This document shows positions 55,934 to 64,000 of a stretch of DNA of 64,000 nt, piece by piece; within the stretch, counting starts at the first letter, position 1; every line of letters starts with the position of its first letter. The notes beneath the pieces were generated by a model. It saw only the letters and a program-made list of their open reading frames with translations. It was not told where the DNA came from and searched no databases. A program made the translations under genes and the position numbers. Origin of the DNA: Brevibacterium daeguense (GTDB lineage: Bacteria; Actinomycetota; Actinomycetes; Actinomycetales; Brevibacteriaceae); NCBI RefSeq assembly GCF_021729135.1, contig NZ_JAJTWW010000001.1:310001-374000 (forward strand). The letters run 5' to 3'.

Positions 55934-56009
55934 GTGGGTATAGCTCAGCTGGTAGAGCACCTGGTTGTGGTCCAGGGGGTCGCGGGTTCAAGTCCCGTTA
56001 CTCACCCCA
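55934..56009 (+). tRNA. tRNA-His (anticodon GTG)
   Basis: Acceptor GTGGGTA/TACTCAC, anticodon stem CCTGG/CCAGG with loop TTGTGGT, T-loop TTCAAGT. The extra 5' G (55933) that marks histidine tRNAs pairs with C73 (56006), and CCA is encoded (56007-56009). Confidence 0.96.
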
Positions 56010-56014
56010 AGAAG

Positions 56015-56055
56015 CACCCCGTCTGCGCTCGGACCCGTCCGAGTCGGACGGGGTG
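56015..56055 (+). terminator. Terminator after tRNA-His
   Basis: CACCCCGTC (56015-56023) with GACGGGGTG (56047-56055) around an inner CTCGGA/TCCGAG hairpin. Confidence 0.75.
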
Positions 56056-56167
56056 TCGCGCATTCAGGGGTATAGCAGAAGCTGTCGGACCGGATCGTGC
56101 GTCGGCTACGGTGAGAGGAGACCTGCAACCCGAATCACTCGGCGCGCAGCGCCGGGAGGAGGACCAC

Positions 56168-57520
56168 ATGTCGTCCCACAGCCTGGACGAGCAGACAGCG
56201 AACGGGGCCGAGGAAGCCCCCGCCCATCCGTCTGCGCCCGCTGCCGACCTCCCCGGGTTGGCCGGCGGGTCGCTTCCCGAGTTCCCGGTGCCGAGCAGCG
56301 ATCCCCGTGCCATCGCCGATGCGATCCGGCCCGACTCCGGCCTCGCGCTCTCGTCCACGGGGACAGTGGTGCTGCTGCGCCACGCCGAGGTGGTCGCCGC
56401 GGCTCATGACGCGGTCACGTTCTCCTCCGGAGTCTCCCGGCACCTGCAGCTGCCCAACGGGCTCGACGGAGATGAGCACACTGCCTTTCGGCGGCTCATC
56501 GACCCGTACTTCACTCCGGATCGGATGGCCGAGCTGGAGCCGGTCATCAGGGAGGTTGCGCGGGAGCTGTGCGCTGAACTCGTGACCGGGCAGGATGACA
56601 GCGCCGGAAACGCACCCTCCGGTGCCGCCGGAGCCGGGGGCAGTCACTCCGCCGGGACCGGCGGGGCGCGCCGCTGGGATGCAGTGTCGGACATCGGGGC
56701 GCGATTCGCGGTGCGCGCCCAGACGAGATGGCTGGGGTGGCCGAGCTCGCTCGAGCCGGTCCTGCTGGACTGGATGGCGGACAATCAGGCCGCGACTCGC
56801 TCCGGCCGCGGGGAGGACACCGCTGAGGTGGCGCACAGATTCGACGCGATCATCCGCTCGGTTCTCGACCCCCGCCGGGCGGCCGGAGCGCAGGCGCCGG
56901 AGGACGTCACGACCGAGCTGATGTGCGACGAGTCGCTGGGCCGACCGCTGCGGGAGGAGGAGCTGGTCTCGATCTTGCGCAACTGGACCGGCGGTGACCT
57001 CGGGTCGATCGCGCTGTGCGTGGGAGTGATCCTTCAGCACCTGGTCGAACATCCTGAGCTGCAGGAGAGGGTGCGCTCGGGCGTCTCCGCAGCGGAGCTC
57101 GACGCGATCATCGACGAGATCCTGCGCATCGACGACCCCTTCGTCGCCAACCGCCGCATCACCACCTGTCCGGTGAGTGTCGGCGGCGTGCGGCTGCCCG
57201 CCGGTCAGCGGGTGGTGCTCAACTGGACGTCGGCGAATCGTGACGAACTGGAGTTCGGGGATCCGAACGCGTTCGATCCGCACGGCAGCGCAGAATCGAA
57301 CCTCGTGTACGGCACGGGAAAGCACGTCTGCCCCGGTCGGCCGTTGGCGACGATGGAGCTGCGTGTGCTGGTCGAGGAGATCACCTCGGCATTCTCCCTG
57401 ATCACCCCGGCACCGGATGCGGATGCGCAGCGCTCGGTGACGCCCGTGGGCGGGTATTCCTCGGTCCCGGTGCTGCTGATGCCTGCCCAGGATCGGCGCA
57501 GCGCGATAACCTGCGGGTGA
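56168..57520 (+). CDS. Cytochrome P450
   Basis: A 450-aa soluble P450. The heme-thiolate Cys388 lies in 'YGTGKHVCPGRPLATMEL', the ExxR motif is E317-I-L-R320, and the C-helix 'GDEHTAFRRL' is near residue 101. The I-helix shows 'WTGGDLGSIAL' near residue 273 with no Thr after the acidic residue. ATG 56168 follows GGAGGAGG; the open frame upstream runs through tRNA-His and is not real. There is no ferredoxin partner nearby. A Gly/Ser/Ala-rich insertion (143-168) is unusual. Substrate unknown. Confidence 0.9.
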   Translation: MSSHSLDEQTANGAEEAPAHPSAPAADLPGLAGGSLPEFPVPSSDPRAIADAIRPDSGLALSSTGTVVLLRHAEVVAAAHDAVTFSSGVSRHLQLPNGLDGDEHTAFRRLIDPYFTPDRMAELEPVIREVARELCAELVTGQDDSAGNAPSGAAGAGGSHSAGTGGARRWDAVSDIGARFAVRAQTRWLGWPSSLEPVLLDWMADNQAATRSGRGEDTAEVAHRFDAIIRSVLDPRRAAGAQAPEDVTTELMCDESLGRPLREEELVSILRNWTGGDLGSIALCVGVILQHLVEHPELQERVRSGVSAAELDAIIDEILRIDDPFVANRRITTCPVSVGGVRLPAGQRVVLNWTSANRDELEFGDPNAFDPHGSAESNLVYGTGKHVCPGRPLATMELRVLVEEITSAFSLITPAPDADAQRSVTPVGGYSSVPVLLMPAQDRRSAITCG

Positions 57521-57551
57521 CGGTGCTGGCGGACCGAAGCCGGAGGGGCAG

Positions 57552-58715
57552 ATGTCGGATGCAGCGAACGTCCTGGGTCGCCTGGCCGTGACCCTCGCGG
57601 TCACGCTGATGCTGAGCGCGTGCGCCTCCGGAGCGGGGGAGCCCGACGGACGGACGACCTCAGCGGACGGCGCCCCTGCGGAGACCGTTGCCGACCCCCC
57701 TGCCGATCGGCCCGATGGCGACGACACCGCGGTCGAGGAGCAGGAACCGGGGCAGCCCCGGTTCGACGAAGCCCAGGTTCTCGCAGTCGGTCTCGACACG
57801 CCCTGGTCGATCGCCTTCCACGATCGGGCGCCGCTGATCAGCGAGCGCGACACGGCCCGGATCCTTGAGCTCGCCCCCGACGGCAGCGCCCGTGAGGTGG
57901 GCACTGTGGAGGGGGTTGTCAGCAGCGGCGAGAGCGGGCTGCTCGGGCTGGCCGTCGGTCCCGACGCCCGCCTCTACGTCTACTCGACCGGCCAGGACGG
58001 AAACCGGATTCAGCGCTTCGAACTGCAGGGGGAGCCCGGCGGGCTGCGGCTGGGATCCGTGGAGACGATCGTCGAAGGCATTCCGGCGTCCAGCACGCAC
58101 AACGGCGGTCGGCTCGCGTTCGGCCCCGACGGGATGCTGTATGCGAGCACCGGCGATGCCCAGGATCAGCCGAGCGCCCAGGACCTGGACAGCCTCGGCG
58201 GGAAGATCCTGCGGATGTCTCCTGACGGCGAGGCACCGGAGGACAATCCCTTTCCCGATTCCCTCGTCTACAGCCTGGGACATCGCAATGTGCAGGGCAT
58301 CGCCTGGGCCGACGACGGCACCATGTACGCATCCGAGTTCGGTCAGAACACCTGGGACGAGCTCAATGTCATCGAAGCCGGCGGCAACTTCGGATGGCCG
58401 GAGGTCGAGGGCGCCGGGGGCGGCGACGATTATCTCGACCCGATCGTGCAGTGGGAGCCACGGGAGGCCAGTCCGAGCGGCATCGCGGTGCACGGCGACA
58501 CGGTCTACGTCGCCGGGCTGCGCGGCCAGCGGCTGCTTGCGGTCGACCGGAACGACCCCGCGGACTTCACCGAGCACTGGTCAGGGGAGTTCGGCCGCCT
58601 CCGGGACGTCGTCCTGGCCCCCGACGGCGCACTGTGGGTGCTGACGAACAACACGGACGGGCGCGGCAGTCCCGGACCTGATGACGACCGGGTGCTGCGC
58701 ATCCCCGTCCGCTGA
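57552..58715 (+). CDS. PQQ-dependent sugar dehydrogenase-like lipoprotein
   Basis: A 387-aa exported protein: lipobox 'LMLSAC' with Cys24, a Pro/Asp/Glu-rich linker to about residue 70, then a glucose/sorbosone dehydrogenase (GSDH) beta-propeller. Family motifs are 'SGESGLLGLAVGPDA' near residue 124, 'THNGGRLAFGPDGMLYASTG' near residues 182-201, 'GHRNVQGIAWADDGTMYASE' near residue 243, and 'GGNFGWPEVEG' near residue 278. It lies 31 bp after the P450, possibly one operon. Whether it binds PQQ is unknown. Confidence 0.85.
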   Translation: MSDAANVLGRLAVTLAVTLMLSACASGAGEPDGRTTSADGAPAETVADPPADRPDGDDTAVEEQEPGQPRFDEAQVLAVGLDTPWSIAFHDRAPLISERDTARILELAPDGSAREVGTVEGVVSSGESGLLGLAVGPDARLYVYSTGQDGNRIQRFELQGEPGGLRLGSVETIVEGIPASSTHNGGRLAFGPDGMLYASTGDAQDQPSAQDLDSLGGKILRMSPDGEAPEDNPFPDSLVYSLGHRNVQGIAWADDGTMYASEFGQNTWDELNVIEAGGNFGWPEVEGAGGGDDYLDPIVQWEPREASPSGIAVHGDTVYVAGLRGQRLLAVDRNDPADFTEHWSGEFGRLRDVVLAPDGALWVLTNNTDGRGSPGPDDDRVLRIPVR

Positions 58716-58735
58716 GCAGCATGCCCCTGCGGGTG

Positions 58736-60448
58736 TCAGGGCAGGTCGTCCCCGCCCGGATCCGGAAGCACCTCGGGAACCGCATCGCTGTCGCGGTGCA
58801 GCGCGCCGAGGCCGTAGGCGATCTCCAGATTTCGGCGCGTCAGCACCTGCGCGGGCGGTCCCGAGGCGAGGACGCGGCCGGCCACCAGCAGCACATGGTC
58901 CGAGGCCCGCGACTCCTCCAGGTCGTGCGTGGTCATGACGACGGAATGATCGTGCGCCTGCTCGGAGTGGATGATCCTGTCGATCGTCCGCGCCGAGGTG
59001 ATGTCCAGTCCGGTCAGCGGCTCATCGAGCAGGAGGACCGTATGGTCCTGGGCCAGGGCCTGGGCCACGTACACCCGCTGGCGCTGCCCGCCGGAGAGCT
59101 CGGCGAGGTGCCGGTCAGCGAGATCGCCGATCTCCAGCTCGTCGAGCGCCCACTGAACCCGCCGGCGATCCGCACCGGAGAACGGTCGGAACCAGCCGAG
59201 CCGGGAGTAGCGGCCCATCGCCACGACCTCGCGCACCGTCAGCGGGATCCCGGTCGGGACCTCGACCGTCTGCATGACGTAGGCGACCTTCTTCCATGAC
59301 TCGGAGGGCTTCCCTCCCAGCACCCGCAGACTGCCGCTGCGCGGCGCGGTGAGCCCTGCCAGTGCATGGAGCAGGGTTGACTTGCCCGATCCGTTGGGGC
59401 CGATGATCGTCGTGACCTCTCCCTGCCGGAGTGAGAACGAGGACTCGTCCACGGCGGTGTGCTGGCCGTAGGCGAGCACCAGCCCGCGTGCCTCCGCGAG
59501 CGGCGCCGAGGCGGATTCGACGCTGTCGTGCTCGTCGTAGTGACCGTGAAGATCCGACGGGGCGGGAGGCCCCGCATCCGAGGCGGCTGCGGGCTCGGCG
59601 GCCTGCGGCTGCAGCCGGGCAGCGGGCCGGCGAAGCGATCGGACGAGCTGGCGCAGGGCCAGCACGAGGAAGAACAGGACGATGGGCACGAGCGCCATCG
59701 TCGCGGAGCCTGCGGTCCCGAGGTGGAAGCTCAGCAGCAGGCCTGCCCAGACGGAGAACACGGAGATCAGGAGGGACCAGGCGAACATCTGCGGCACCGT
59801 CCGCGACAGCAGCGATGCGGTCGCCGGCGGTCCGATGAGCAGCCCGAAGACCAGCATGGTGCCGACCGAGCGGAACCCGACGATCACGGCGGCGGCGATG
59901 AGCACGAGAAGCAGCGCGTGGATGAGCTTGGGCCGCATCCCCAGCGACTGGGCCTTGGACTGCGAGAACGCCAGCGCCAGCAGCGGTCGGTACATCACGA
60001 CCGAGGCGACGAGCACGATGATCGCCGGGATGATCATGCCTCGAAGGGTGTCGGGGGTGACGCCGAGCGCGTCACCGAACAGGATCCCGGTGAGGCTGCC
60101 CGAGTAGCTGCTCGAGGTGGAGATGATCACCACTCCGAGGGCCATCATCGCCACGAAGAGCAGCCCGATCCCGGTGTCCGCGTGGAGGGGAGTGGTGCGG
60201 TGTATCCACTCGATGAGCAGGACCATCACGACCACGGCGGCCGCCGCGCCCACGGCGGGCGAGACGTCGAGGATCATCGCGACGGCGATTCCCGGCAGGA
60301 TCCCGTGGGCGAACGCATCGCCGAAGAAGCTCATGCCGCGCAGCACGAGCCAGACGCCGACCATTGAGGCCATGATCGCCGAGATCAGCCCGCCGGCGAG
60401 CGCCCGCTGCTGAAATCCGAGTGCGAAGGGTTCGATGAGCCATTCCAT
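58736..60448 (-). CDS. Fused metal-type ABC transporter permease and ATPase
   Basis: A 570-aa fusion of a ZnuB/MntB-like permease (residues 1-268, about eight membrane segments, 'FFGDAFAHGILPGIA' near residue 41) with a ZnuC-like ATPase (about 315-560). The ATPase has Walker A 'GPNGSGKS' at 350-357, 'LSGGQRQRV' and 'VLLLDEPLTGLD'. The linker has a His/Asp/Glu cluster 'HGHYDEHD' near residues 301-308. In most bacteria these are two genes. No substrate-binding protein is adjacent. Zinc or manganese uptake is inferred from family. Confidence 0.85.
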   Translation of the reverse strand: MEWLIEPFALGFQQRALAGGLISAIMASMVGVWLVLRGMSFFGDAFAHGILPGIAVAMILDVSPAVGAAAAVVVMVLLIEWIHRTTPLHADTGIGLLFVAMMALGVVIISTSSSYSGSLTGILFGDALGVTPDTLRGMIIPAIIVLVASVVMYRPLLALAFSQSKAQSLGMRPKLIHALLLVLIAAAVIVGFRSVGTMLVFGLLIGPPATASLLSRTVPQMFAWSLLISVFSVWAGLLLSFHLGTAGSATMALVPIVLFFLVLALRQLVRSLRRPAARLQPQAAEPAAASDAGPPAPSDLHGHYDEHDSVESASAPLAEARGLVLAYGQHTAVDESSFSLRQGEVTTIIGPNGSGKSTLLHALAGLTAPRSGSLRVLGGKPSESWKKVAYVMQTVEVPTGIPLTVREVVAMGRYSRLGWFRPFSGADRRRVQWALDELEIGDLADRHLAELSGGQRQRVYVAQALAQDHTVLLLDEPLTGLDITSARTIDRIIHSEQAHDHSVVMTTHDLEESRASDHVLLVAGRVLASGPPAQVLTRRNLEIAYGLGALHRDSDAVPEVLPDPGGDDLP

Positions 60449-60569
60449 GTGCAGCTGCTATCTGTCCTCTGATCGGGAGAGCGCCTCGGCGATCCGAGCG
60501 GCGTTCATGTACATGCTTTGTGAAGCGAAACGTCATTGATACTGGCGAATATAGTCGTGGGAGCCGACG

Positions 60570-60591
60570 TGCACACATCGGAATATGTGCA
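60570..60591. promoter_or_regulatory. Inverted repeat between ABC fusion and thioesterase genes
   Basis: TGCACA (60570-60575) and TGTGCA (60586-60591) with a 10-base gap lie in the divergent spacer 60449-60632, next to AT-rich TATAGT (60549-60554). It could be a metal-regulator operator; the consensus does not decide it. Confidence 0.35.
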
Positions 60592-60632
60592 TCATTGGAC
60601 GGACACGTGCTGATCGACAGCAGGAGGCGAAG

Positions 60633-61142
60633 ATGCCGGAGGACCAGGAGGCGATGATGCCGGAGAACACAGTACAGGTGACCGACACGGTGCAGGTGAC
60701 GGATGCGGTGAGCGCAGTGCCCGCACCGGCGAGCACGGTGCGGGTGCCGCTGCGCTGGCGGGACCTGGACGCGCAGGGACACGTCTACCACGGCACCTAC
60801 CTCACCCTGCTCGACGAGGCGCGCTCGAAGTGGCTGCGTGGCGGGCTCGCGCTCGAAGGCGCTGACGCCCACGTCATCGTGCGGCTCGAGATCGACTACG
60901 TCTCCGAGCTCGTGCTCCACGAGCACGGGTTCGTCGACGTGGAATGCGCGGTCGACCGGATCGGTTCCAAGAGCATCACCACCGCGGAGACGATGCGCGA
61001 CCCCGACGGCACCGTCGTCGCCCGTTCGAAGGCGGTGATCGTGCTGTGGGATCCCGAGGCGCGCGTCACCCGGGAGCCCACCGCCGCCGACCGGAGCAGG
61101 CTCGAGGCGGCAGCGCACCCTCTGCAGGAGGCCGGCGCCTGA
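60633..61142 (+). CDS. Acyl-CoA thioesterase, hotdog fold (4HBT family)
   Basis: A 169-aa hotdog thioesterase. ATG 60633 follows CAGGAGGCGAAG, better than the upstream ATG 60585. The catalytic motif is 'RWRDLDAQGHVYHGTYLTLL' near residues 41-60 with the active Asp. The N-terminal 30 residues are not conserved. Substrate unknown. Confidence 0.82.
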   Translation: MPEDQEAMMPENTVQVTDTVQVTDAVSAVPAPASTVRVPLRWRDLDAQGHVYHGTYLTLLDEARSKWLRGGLALEGADAHVIVRLEIDYVSELVLHEHGFVDVECAVDRIGSKSITTAETMRDPDGTVVARSKAVIVLWDPEARVTREPTAADRSRLEAAAHPLQEAGA

Positions 61143-61183
61143 CGCTGCCGCGGAATCTTCGGCTGTCCGGGAATAGTCCCCAG

Positions 61184-61197
61184 CGAACGAGCGTTCG
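61184..61197. promoter_or_regulatory. Palindromic operator before the quinone oxidoreductase
   Basis: CGAACG-AG-CGTTCG is a perfect 6-bp inverted repeat ending 7 bp before ATG 61205, the position for a TetR-type operator. No regulator gene is adjacent. Confidence 0.5.
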
Positions 61198-61204
61198 GAC
61201 AGGT

Positions 61205-62149
61205 ATGAAGATCATCGGAGTCACCGAATTCGGCGGGCCAGAGGCGCTCGCAGTCCACGAAGTCCCCACCCCCAGCGCAGGCCCTGGTGAGGTGCGCATC
61301 CGCGTGCACGCGGTCGCCATCAACCCGACGGACACGACGACCCGGGCCGGCTATGCCGATCTGTCCCACAAGGAGCCGCCGTACGTGCCGGGAATGGATG
61401 CCGCCGGTGTCGTCGACCAGGTCGGCGAGGGCAGCGCATTCAGCGTCGGCGACGAGGTCATGACCATGTCGGTTCCCGGCGGTGAGAACGGCGGCGCCTA
61501 CGCCCAGTACCTCGTGGCCCCGGATGACGCGGTCACCTGGATCCCCTCCGGCGTGACGATCCAGCAGGCGGCGACGCTGCCCATGAACGGGCAGACGGCT
61601 CTGCAGGCGCTCGAGAAGCTCGAATTGGAGCCCGGCCGGACCCTGGCGGTCACCGGAGCGGCCGGGACCCTCGGCCAGTACTCCGTGAGGCTGGCCAAGA
61701 AGGCGGGGCTGACCGTGGTGGCCGATTCCGCCGACAAGGACCGGGAGCTGGTGGAATCCGCCGGACCGGATCATATCGTTCCACGAGGTGACGATGTCGC
61801 GAAGAGGATCCGGGAGATCTTCCCCGACGGGGTCGACGGCCTCATCGACGCGGCCGTGATGGACGAGAAGGCAGTGCCCGCGGTCCGGGACGGCGGCGGC
61901 TTCGTGTCCGTCCGCTTCTGGAAGGGCACCGGCGAACGGGGAATCAACTTCCGGCGCGCTGCAGTGGTCACCGAATATCACTCCCGCGCGAAGCTCGACT
62001 TCCTCAAGTCGGCCGTCGAGGACGGCACGCTCGAACTCACCGTCGCGGATGTGTACCCGCCGGAGAAGGCCGCCGAGGCGCACACCCGTTTCGAGCAGGG
62101 CGGAGTCCGCGGACGACTGGTCATCGACCTCTCGGCCTGGGAGGACTGA
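61205..62149 (+). CDS. NADP-dependent quinone oxidoreductase, zinc-free MDR family
   Basis: A 314-aa medium-chain dehydrogenase/reductase of the quinone-oxidoreductase group. 'VTEFGGPEALAVHEVPTPSA' at the start, 'YVPGMDAAGVV' near residue 60, and the nucleotide motif 'VTGAAGTLGQYSVRLAKKAG' near residues 149-168 are visible. Catalytic zinc ligands are lacking. GGACAGG precedes the ATG. Substrate unknown; reductive defence against quinones or enones is usual. Confidence 0.85.
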   Translation: MKIIGVTEFGGPEALAVHEVPTPSAGPGEVRIRVHAVAINPTDTTTRAGYADLSHKEPPYVPGMDAAGVVDQVGEGSAFSVGDEVMTMSVPGGENGGAYAQYLVAPDDAVTWIPSGVTIQQAATLPMNGQTALQALEKLELEPGRTLAVTGAAGTLGQYSVRLAKKAGLTVVADSADKDRELVESAGPDHIVPRGDDVAKRIREIFPDGVDGLIDAAVMDEKAVPAVRDGGGFVSVRFWKGTGERGINFRRAAVVTEYHSRAKLDFLKSAVEDGTLELTVADVYPPEKAAEAHTRFEQGGVRGRLVIDLSAWED

Positions 62150-62177
62150 CTCACCCGGCGAAAGCGAAGGTCGCCAC

Positions 62178-62213
62178 GGCCGCCTGCACCGACACGACGT
62201 CGGTCAGGCGGCC
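62178..62213. terminator. Bidirectional terminator after the quinone oxidoreductase
   Basis: GGCCGCCTG (62178-62186) with CAGGCGGCC (62205-62213) and inner CCGAC/GTCGG. It overlaps the end of the convergent EamA gene. Confidence 0.7.
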
Positions 62214-63082
62214 GCCGGCGTTCTGGGACGACGTGAGGTGATGACCACACCGGTCACCACGAGGATCCCGCCCAGCACCTGCATCCAGGTGATCGGCACA
62301 CCGATGAACAGGCCGATCACAGCCGTGAAGAACGGGATGAGATTGAGATAGATCCCGGCGCGCGCTGCTCCCACCCCGCGGACAGCCAGGTTCCACATCA
62401 GATAGGACAGGACGGAGGGGAACACCGCGATGAATGCGACGCCCAGCCAGGTCGCGCCGTCTGCGGGACCAGGTGCCTGCAGGAGCAGGGTGACGGGGAT
62501 GAGGATGACGGATGCGAACAGCGCCTGCACCGCTGTGGCAGAGATCGGGGGAGAGTCCAGGAGCTTTCCGAGCACTGTGTAGGCGACCCAGACGGCGACC
62601 GCGCCGAGCATGAACACGGTGCCGATCCCGAAGTCGAGGGCGACCGCCCCGCCGTCGAACCGCAGCAGCACGATGACCGCGCCCAGCAGGGACAGGCCGA
62701 GCCCGAGGACCGCTGCGGGCCGCAGGCGCTCGCGAGCGACGATCACGGCGACCACGGCGATGAGCGCGGGGGAGAGGGAGTTGAGCAGCGAGGCAGAGAC
62801 AGAGGTCGTGTTCGCAAGCGCCAGATAGGTCAGGAGGGCGTATCCGATGAGGCCGAGGACGCCCAGCAGGAGGAGCTTCGGCCATTCCGCGAACACCGCG
62901 CGCCACTGCGGCTTCTCGATGACTGCGGCGATGACAAACAGGGGCAGCGTCGCGAGCGCCCAGCGGATCATCGTCAGGTAGAGGGGGGAGACCGAGTCCG
63001 CGATCAGCCCTCCGACGACGAAATTCCCGGCCCAGAACGCATTGGCCAGGATGAGGAAGAGATAGTTCTTCGCCTCGTGCAC
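62204..63082 (-). CDS. EamA/DMT family transporter
   Basis: A 292-aa drug/metabolite exporter with ten membrane segments in two EamA repeats (about residues 5-135 and 150-285). 'ILANAFWAGNFVVGGLI' at the start is typical. GTG 63082 is 6 bases after a TAGGGT box, so it is probably leaderless. Substrate unknown. Confidence 0.85.
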   Translation of the reverse strand: MHEAKNYLFLILANAFWAGNFVVGGLIADSVSPLYLTMIRWALATLPLFVIAAVIEKPQWRAVFAEWPKLLLLGVLGLIGYALLTYLALANTTSVSASLLNSLSPALIAVVAVIVARERLRPAAVLGLGLSLLGAVIVLLRFDGGAVALDFGIGTVFMLGAVAVWVAYTVLGKLLDSPPISATAVQALFASVILIPVTLLLQAPGPADGATWLGVAFIAVFPSVLSYLMWNLAVRGVGAARAGIYLNLIPFFTAVIGLFIGVPITWMQVLGGILVVTGVVITSRRPRTPAAA

Positions 63083-63088
63083 CCTGAC

Positions 63089-63094
63089 ACCCTA
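63089..63094 (-). promoter_or_regulatory. Leaderless-type -10 box for the EamA gene
   Basis: TAGGGT on the minus strand ends 6 bases before GTG 63082, and no ribosome site is seen. Confidence 0.4.
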
Positions 63095-63103
63095 TCCCTC
63101 GGG

Positions 63104-64000
63104 TCAGTCGGGGGTCGGACGCCGCCGGGCGATCTCCTGCTCCGGCTGTCGCTGCGCTCCCGTCGCTGCTCGGGTCAGATGCGAGCCGTCGCCCGGCGCC
63201 ACGATCGCCTCGACGGTGAGAGTGCGGGGCATCTGCAGGGTGCCGACGATGTCGGCCGAGCTCGCCGCCGCCGCCGCTGTCCGCTCCGCGGCCTCCCTCA
63301 CCTCATTCGCCGGGGCCTTCGCGGTCACCTCGAACTTCTCGCGATATCGGCCCAGCAGCAGCCGGCTCTGGGAGTACAGCGCGGTGGTCGCGTTGAAGCC
63401 CAGGATCGTCACCGGGTAGAGCAGCCATTGGGCGAACATCATGACGGTTCGGCGGCGGGTGTAGTGGACCGGTCGCGGCGGCAGCAGATTCCAGAAGATC
63501 ACGAGGGAGATCAGCAGGCTGATCATCGCGACCTGCTGGATCGCGCCGACGAGGAACGGCATCTGCCGCACCAGCGCGTCCGTTCCGCCCAGCTGGTGCA
63601 TGATGAGGAACGGGGTCCAGCCGCCCACCGCGATGATGAGTGACACGGCGGCCAGTGTGACGTGTCCTTCGAGCAGGCTGAGGAAGTGGACCGTGCCCTT
63701 GAGCAGGGGGGATCTGCGATTCCTGCCGAACACGCCGGCCGCCACGAACGGGACGTCGGAGGCTCCGTAGGACCAGCGGCTCAGCTGCTTGAACTGCGCG
63801 ATCATCGTCTCCCTGAGGCCGCCGGCGAGCACGGCGTCCTGGAAGATCGGCACGTGGATCGGCACCACCCGGTAGTCGCCGCGGAAGTGGAAGTACGACC
63901 GCCAGAACTGGTGTCCGTCCTCCACGATCGTCCGCTTCGACCAGAAGCCGATCTCGATCAGCGCATCGAGCGGCTGCGTGTGCGAGGCGAAGTTCCGCAG
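63104..64000 (-). CDS. GT2 family processive glycosyltransferase, C-terminal part
   Basis: The frame is open to the window edge, giving at least 298 residues of a larger membrane glycosyltransferase. It shows 'VEDGHQFW', the acidic ED motif, and the processive-enzyme motif Q-x-x-R-W in 'QFKQLSRWSYG'. Four hydrophobic segments follow, then a soluble helical C-terminal tail of about 75 residues. Hyaluronan- or cellulose-synthase-like enzymes share this layout. The sugar and product are unknown; the N-terminus lies outside the window. Confidence 0.75.
   Translation of the reverse strand: MRNFASHTQPLDALIEIGFWSKRTIVEDGHQFWRSYFHFRGDYRVVPIHVPIFQDAVLAGGLRETMIAQFKQLSRWSYGASDVPFVAAGVFGRNRRSPLLKGTVHFLSLLEGHVTLAAVSLIIAVGGWTPFLIMHQLGGTDALVRQMPFLVGAIQQVAMISLLISLVIFWNLLPPRPVHYTRRRTVMMFAQWLLYPVTILGFNATTALYSQSRLLLGRYREKFEVTAKAPANEVREAAERTAAAAASSADIVGTLQMPRTLTVEAIVAPGDGSHLTRAATGAQRQPEQEIARRRPTPD

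Overview
This window is about 64 kb of chromosome from a high-GC actinobacterium. The L4-to-L17 ribosomal block, sdhCDAB, an infA/rpmJ/rpsM/rpsK/rpoA/rplQ unit, many GTG and TTG starts and several apparently leaderless promoters fit Micrococcales. A Brevibacterium-like genome is my best guess, but it is inferred from gene content and not proven.

Bases 1-17050 carry the translation and transcription core: rplD (cut by the window edge) to rpsQ, then rplN to rplO, then secY-adk-map. After two inserted genes (a PLP C-S lyase and a calpain-like protein) come infA-rpmJ-rpsM-rpsK-rpoA-rplQ. Strong hairpins lie at rpsQ/rplN, rplO/secY, rpsK/rpoA and after rplQ, and a multi-stem leader lies before rpsM. 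The S14 and S4 genes are missing from their usual places. Bases 17074-20216 are a one-carbon group (purU, glyA, folD). Bases 20300-28520 hold a GNAT enzyme, exonuclease III, cstA with its small partner gene, trpS, a 2H phosphoesterase, an App1-like phosphatase and a D,D-carboxypeptidase.

Bases 28657-33459 carry sdhCDAB and, divergently, manC. Bases 33620-38928 hold an M20 amidohydrolase, an orphan BmpA/PnrA-type lipoprotein, adenosine deaminase, two poorly characterised membrane or lipoproteins and a MarR regulator with a visible operator. sucCD follows, so two TCA enzymes are encoded within about 10 kb.

The clearest accessory pathway is at 43406-48437: an AsnB-like amidotransferase, a GNAT/ATP-grasp fusion and an M42 peptidase. 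Together these match the three-gene set for the dipeptide osmolyte N-acetylglutaminylglutamine amide (NAGGN).

Bases 48553-56055 contain Ohr and Bcp peroxide defence genes, tRNA-Leu, tRNA-Lys and tRNA-His, a GroES-like gene and a small decayed integrative element (50715-52501). The element sits in the 3' end of tRNA-Lys. It has 37-bp perfect att repeats, arm-type repeats, a truncated integrase and one intact gene for a membrane-anchored coiled-coil protein. Next come a repeat-rich secreted membrane protein and a large single-pass protein with a beta-propeller-like exterior. The right end has a cytochrome P450, a sugar-dehydrogenase-like lipoprotein, a fused metal-type ABC permease-ATPase, a thioesterase, a quinone oxidoreductase, an EamA exporter and the C-terminal part of a GT2 glycosyltransferase running off the window.
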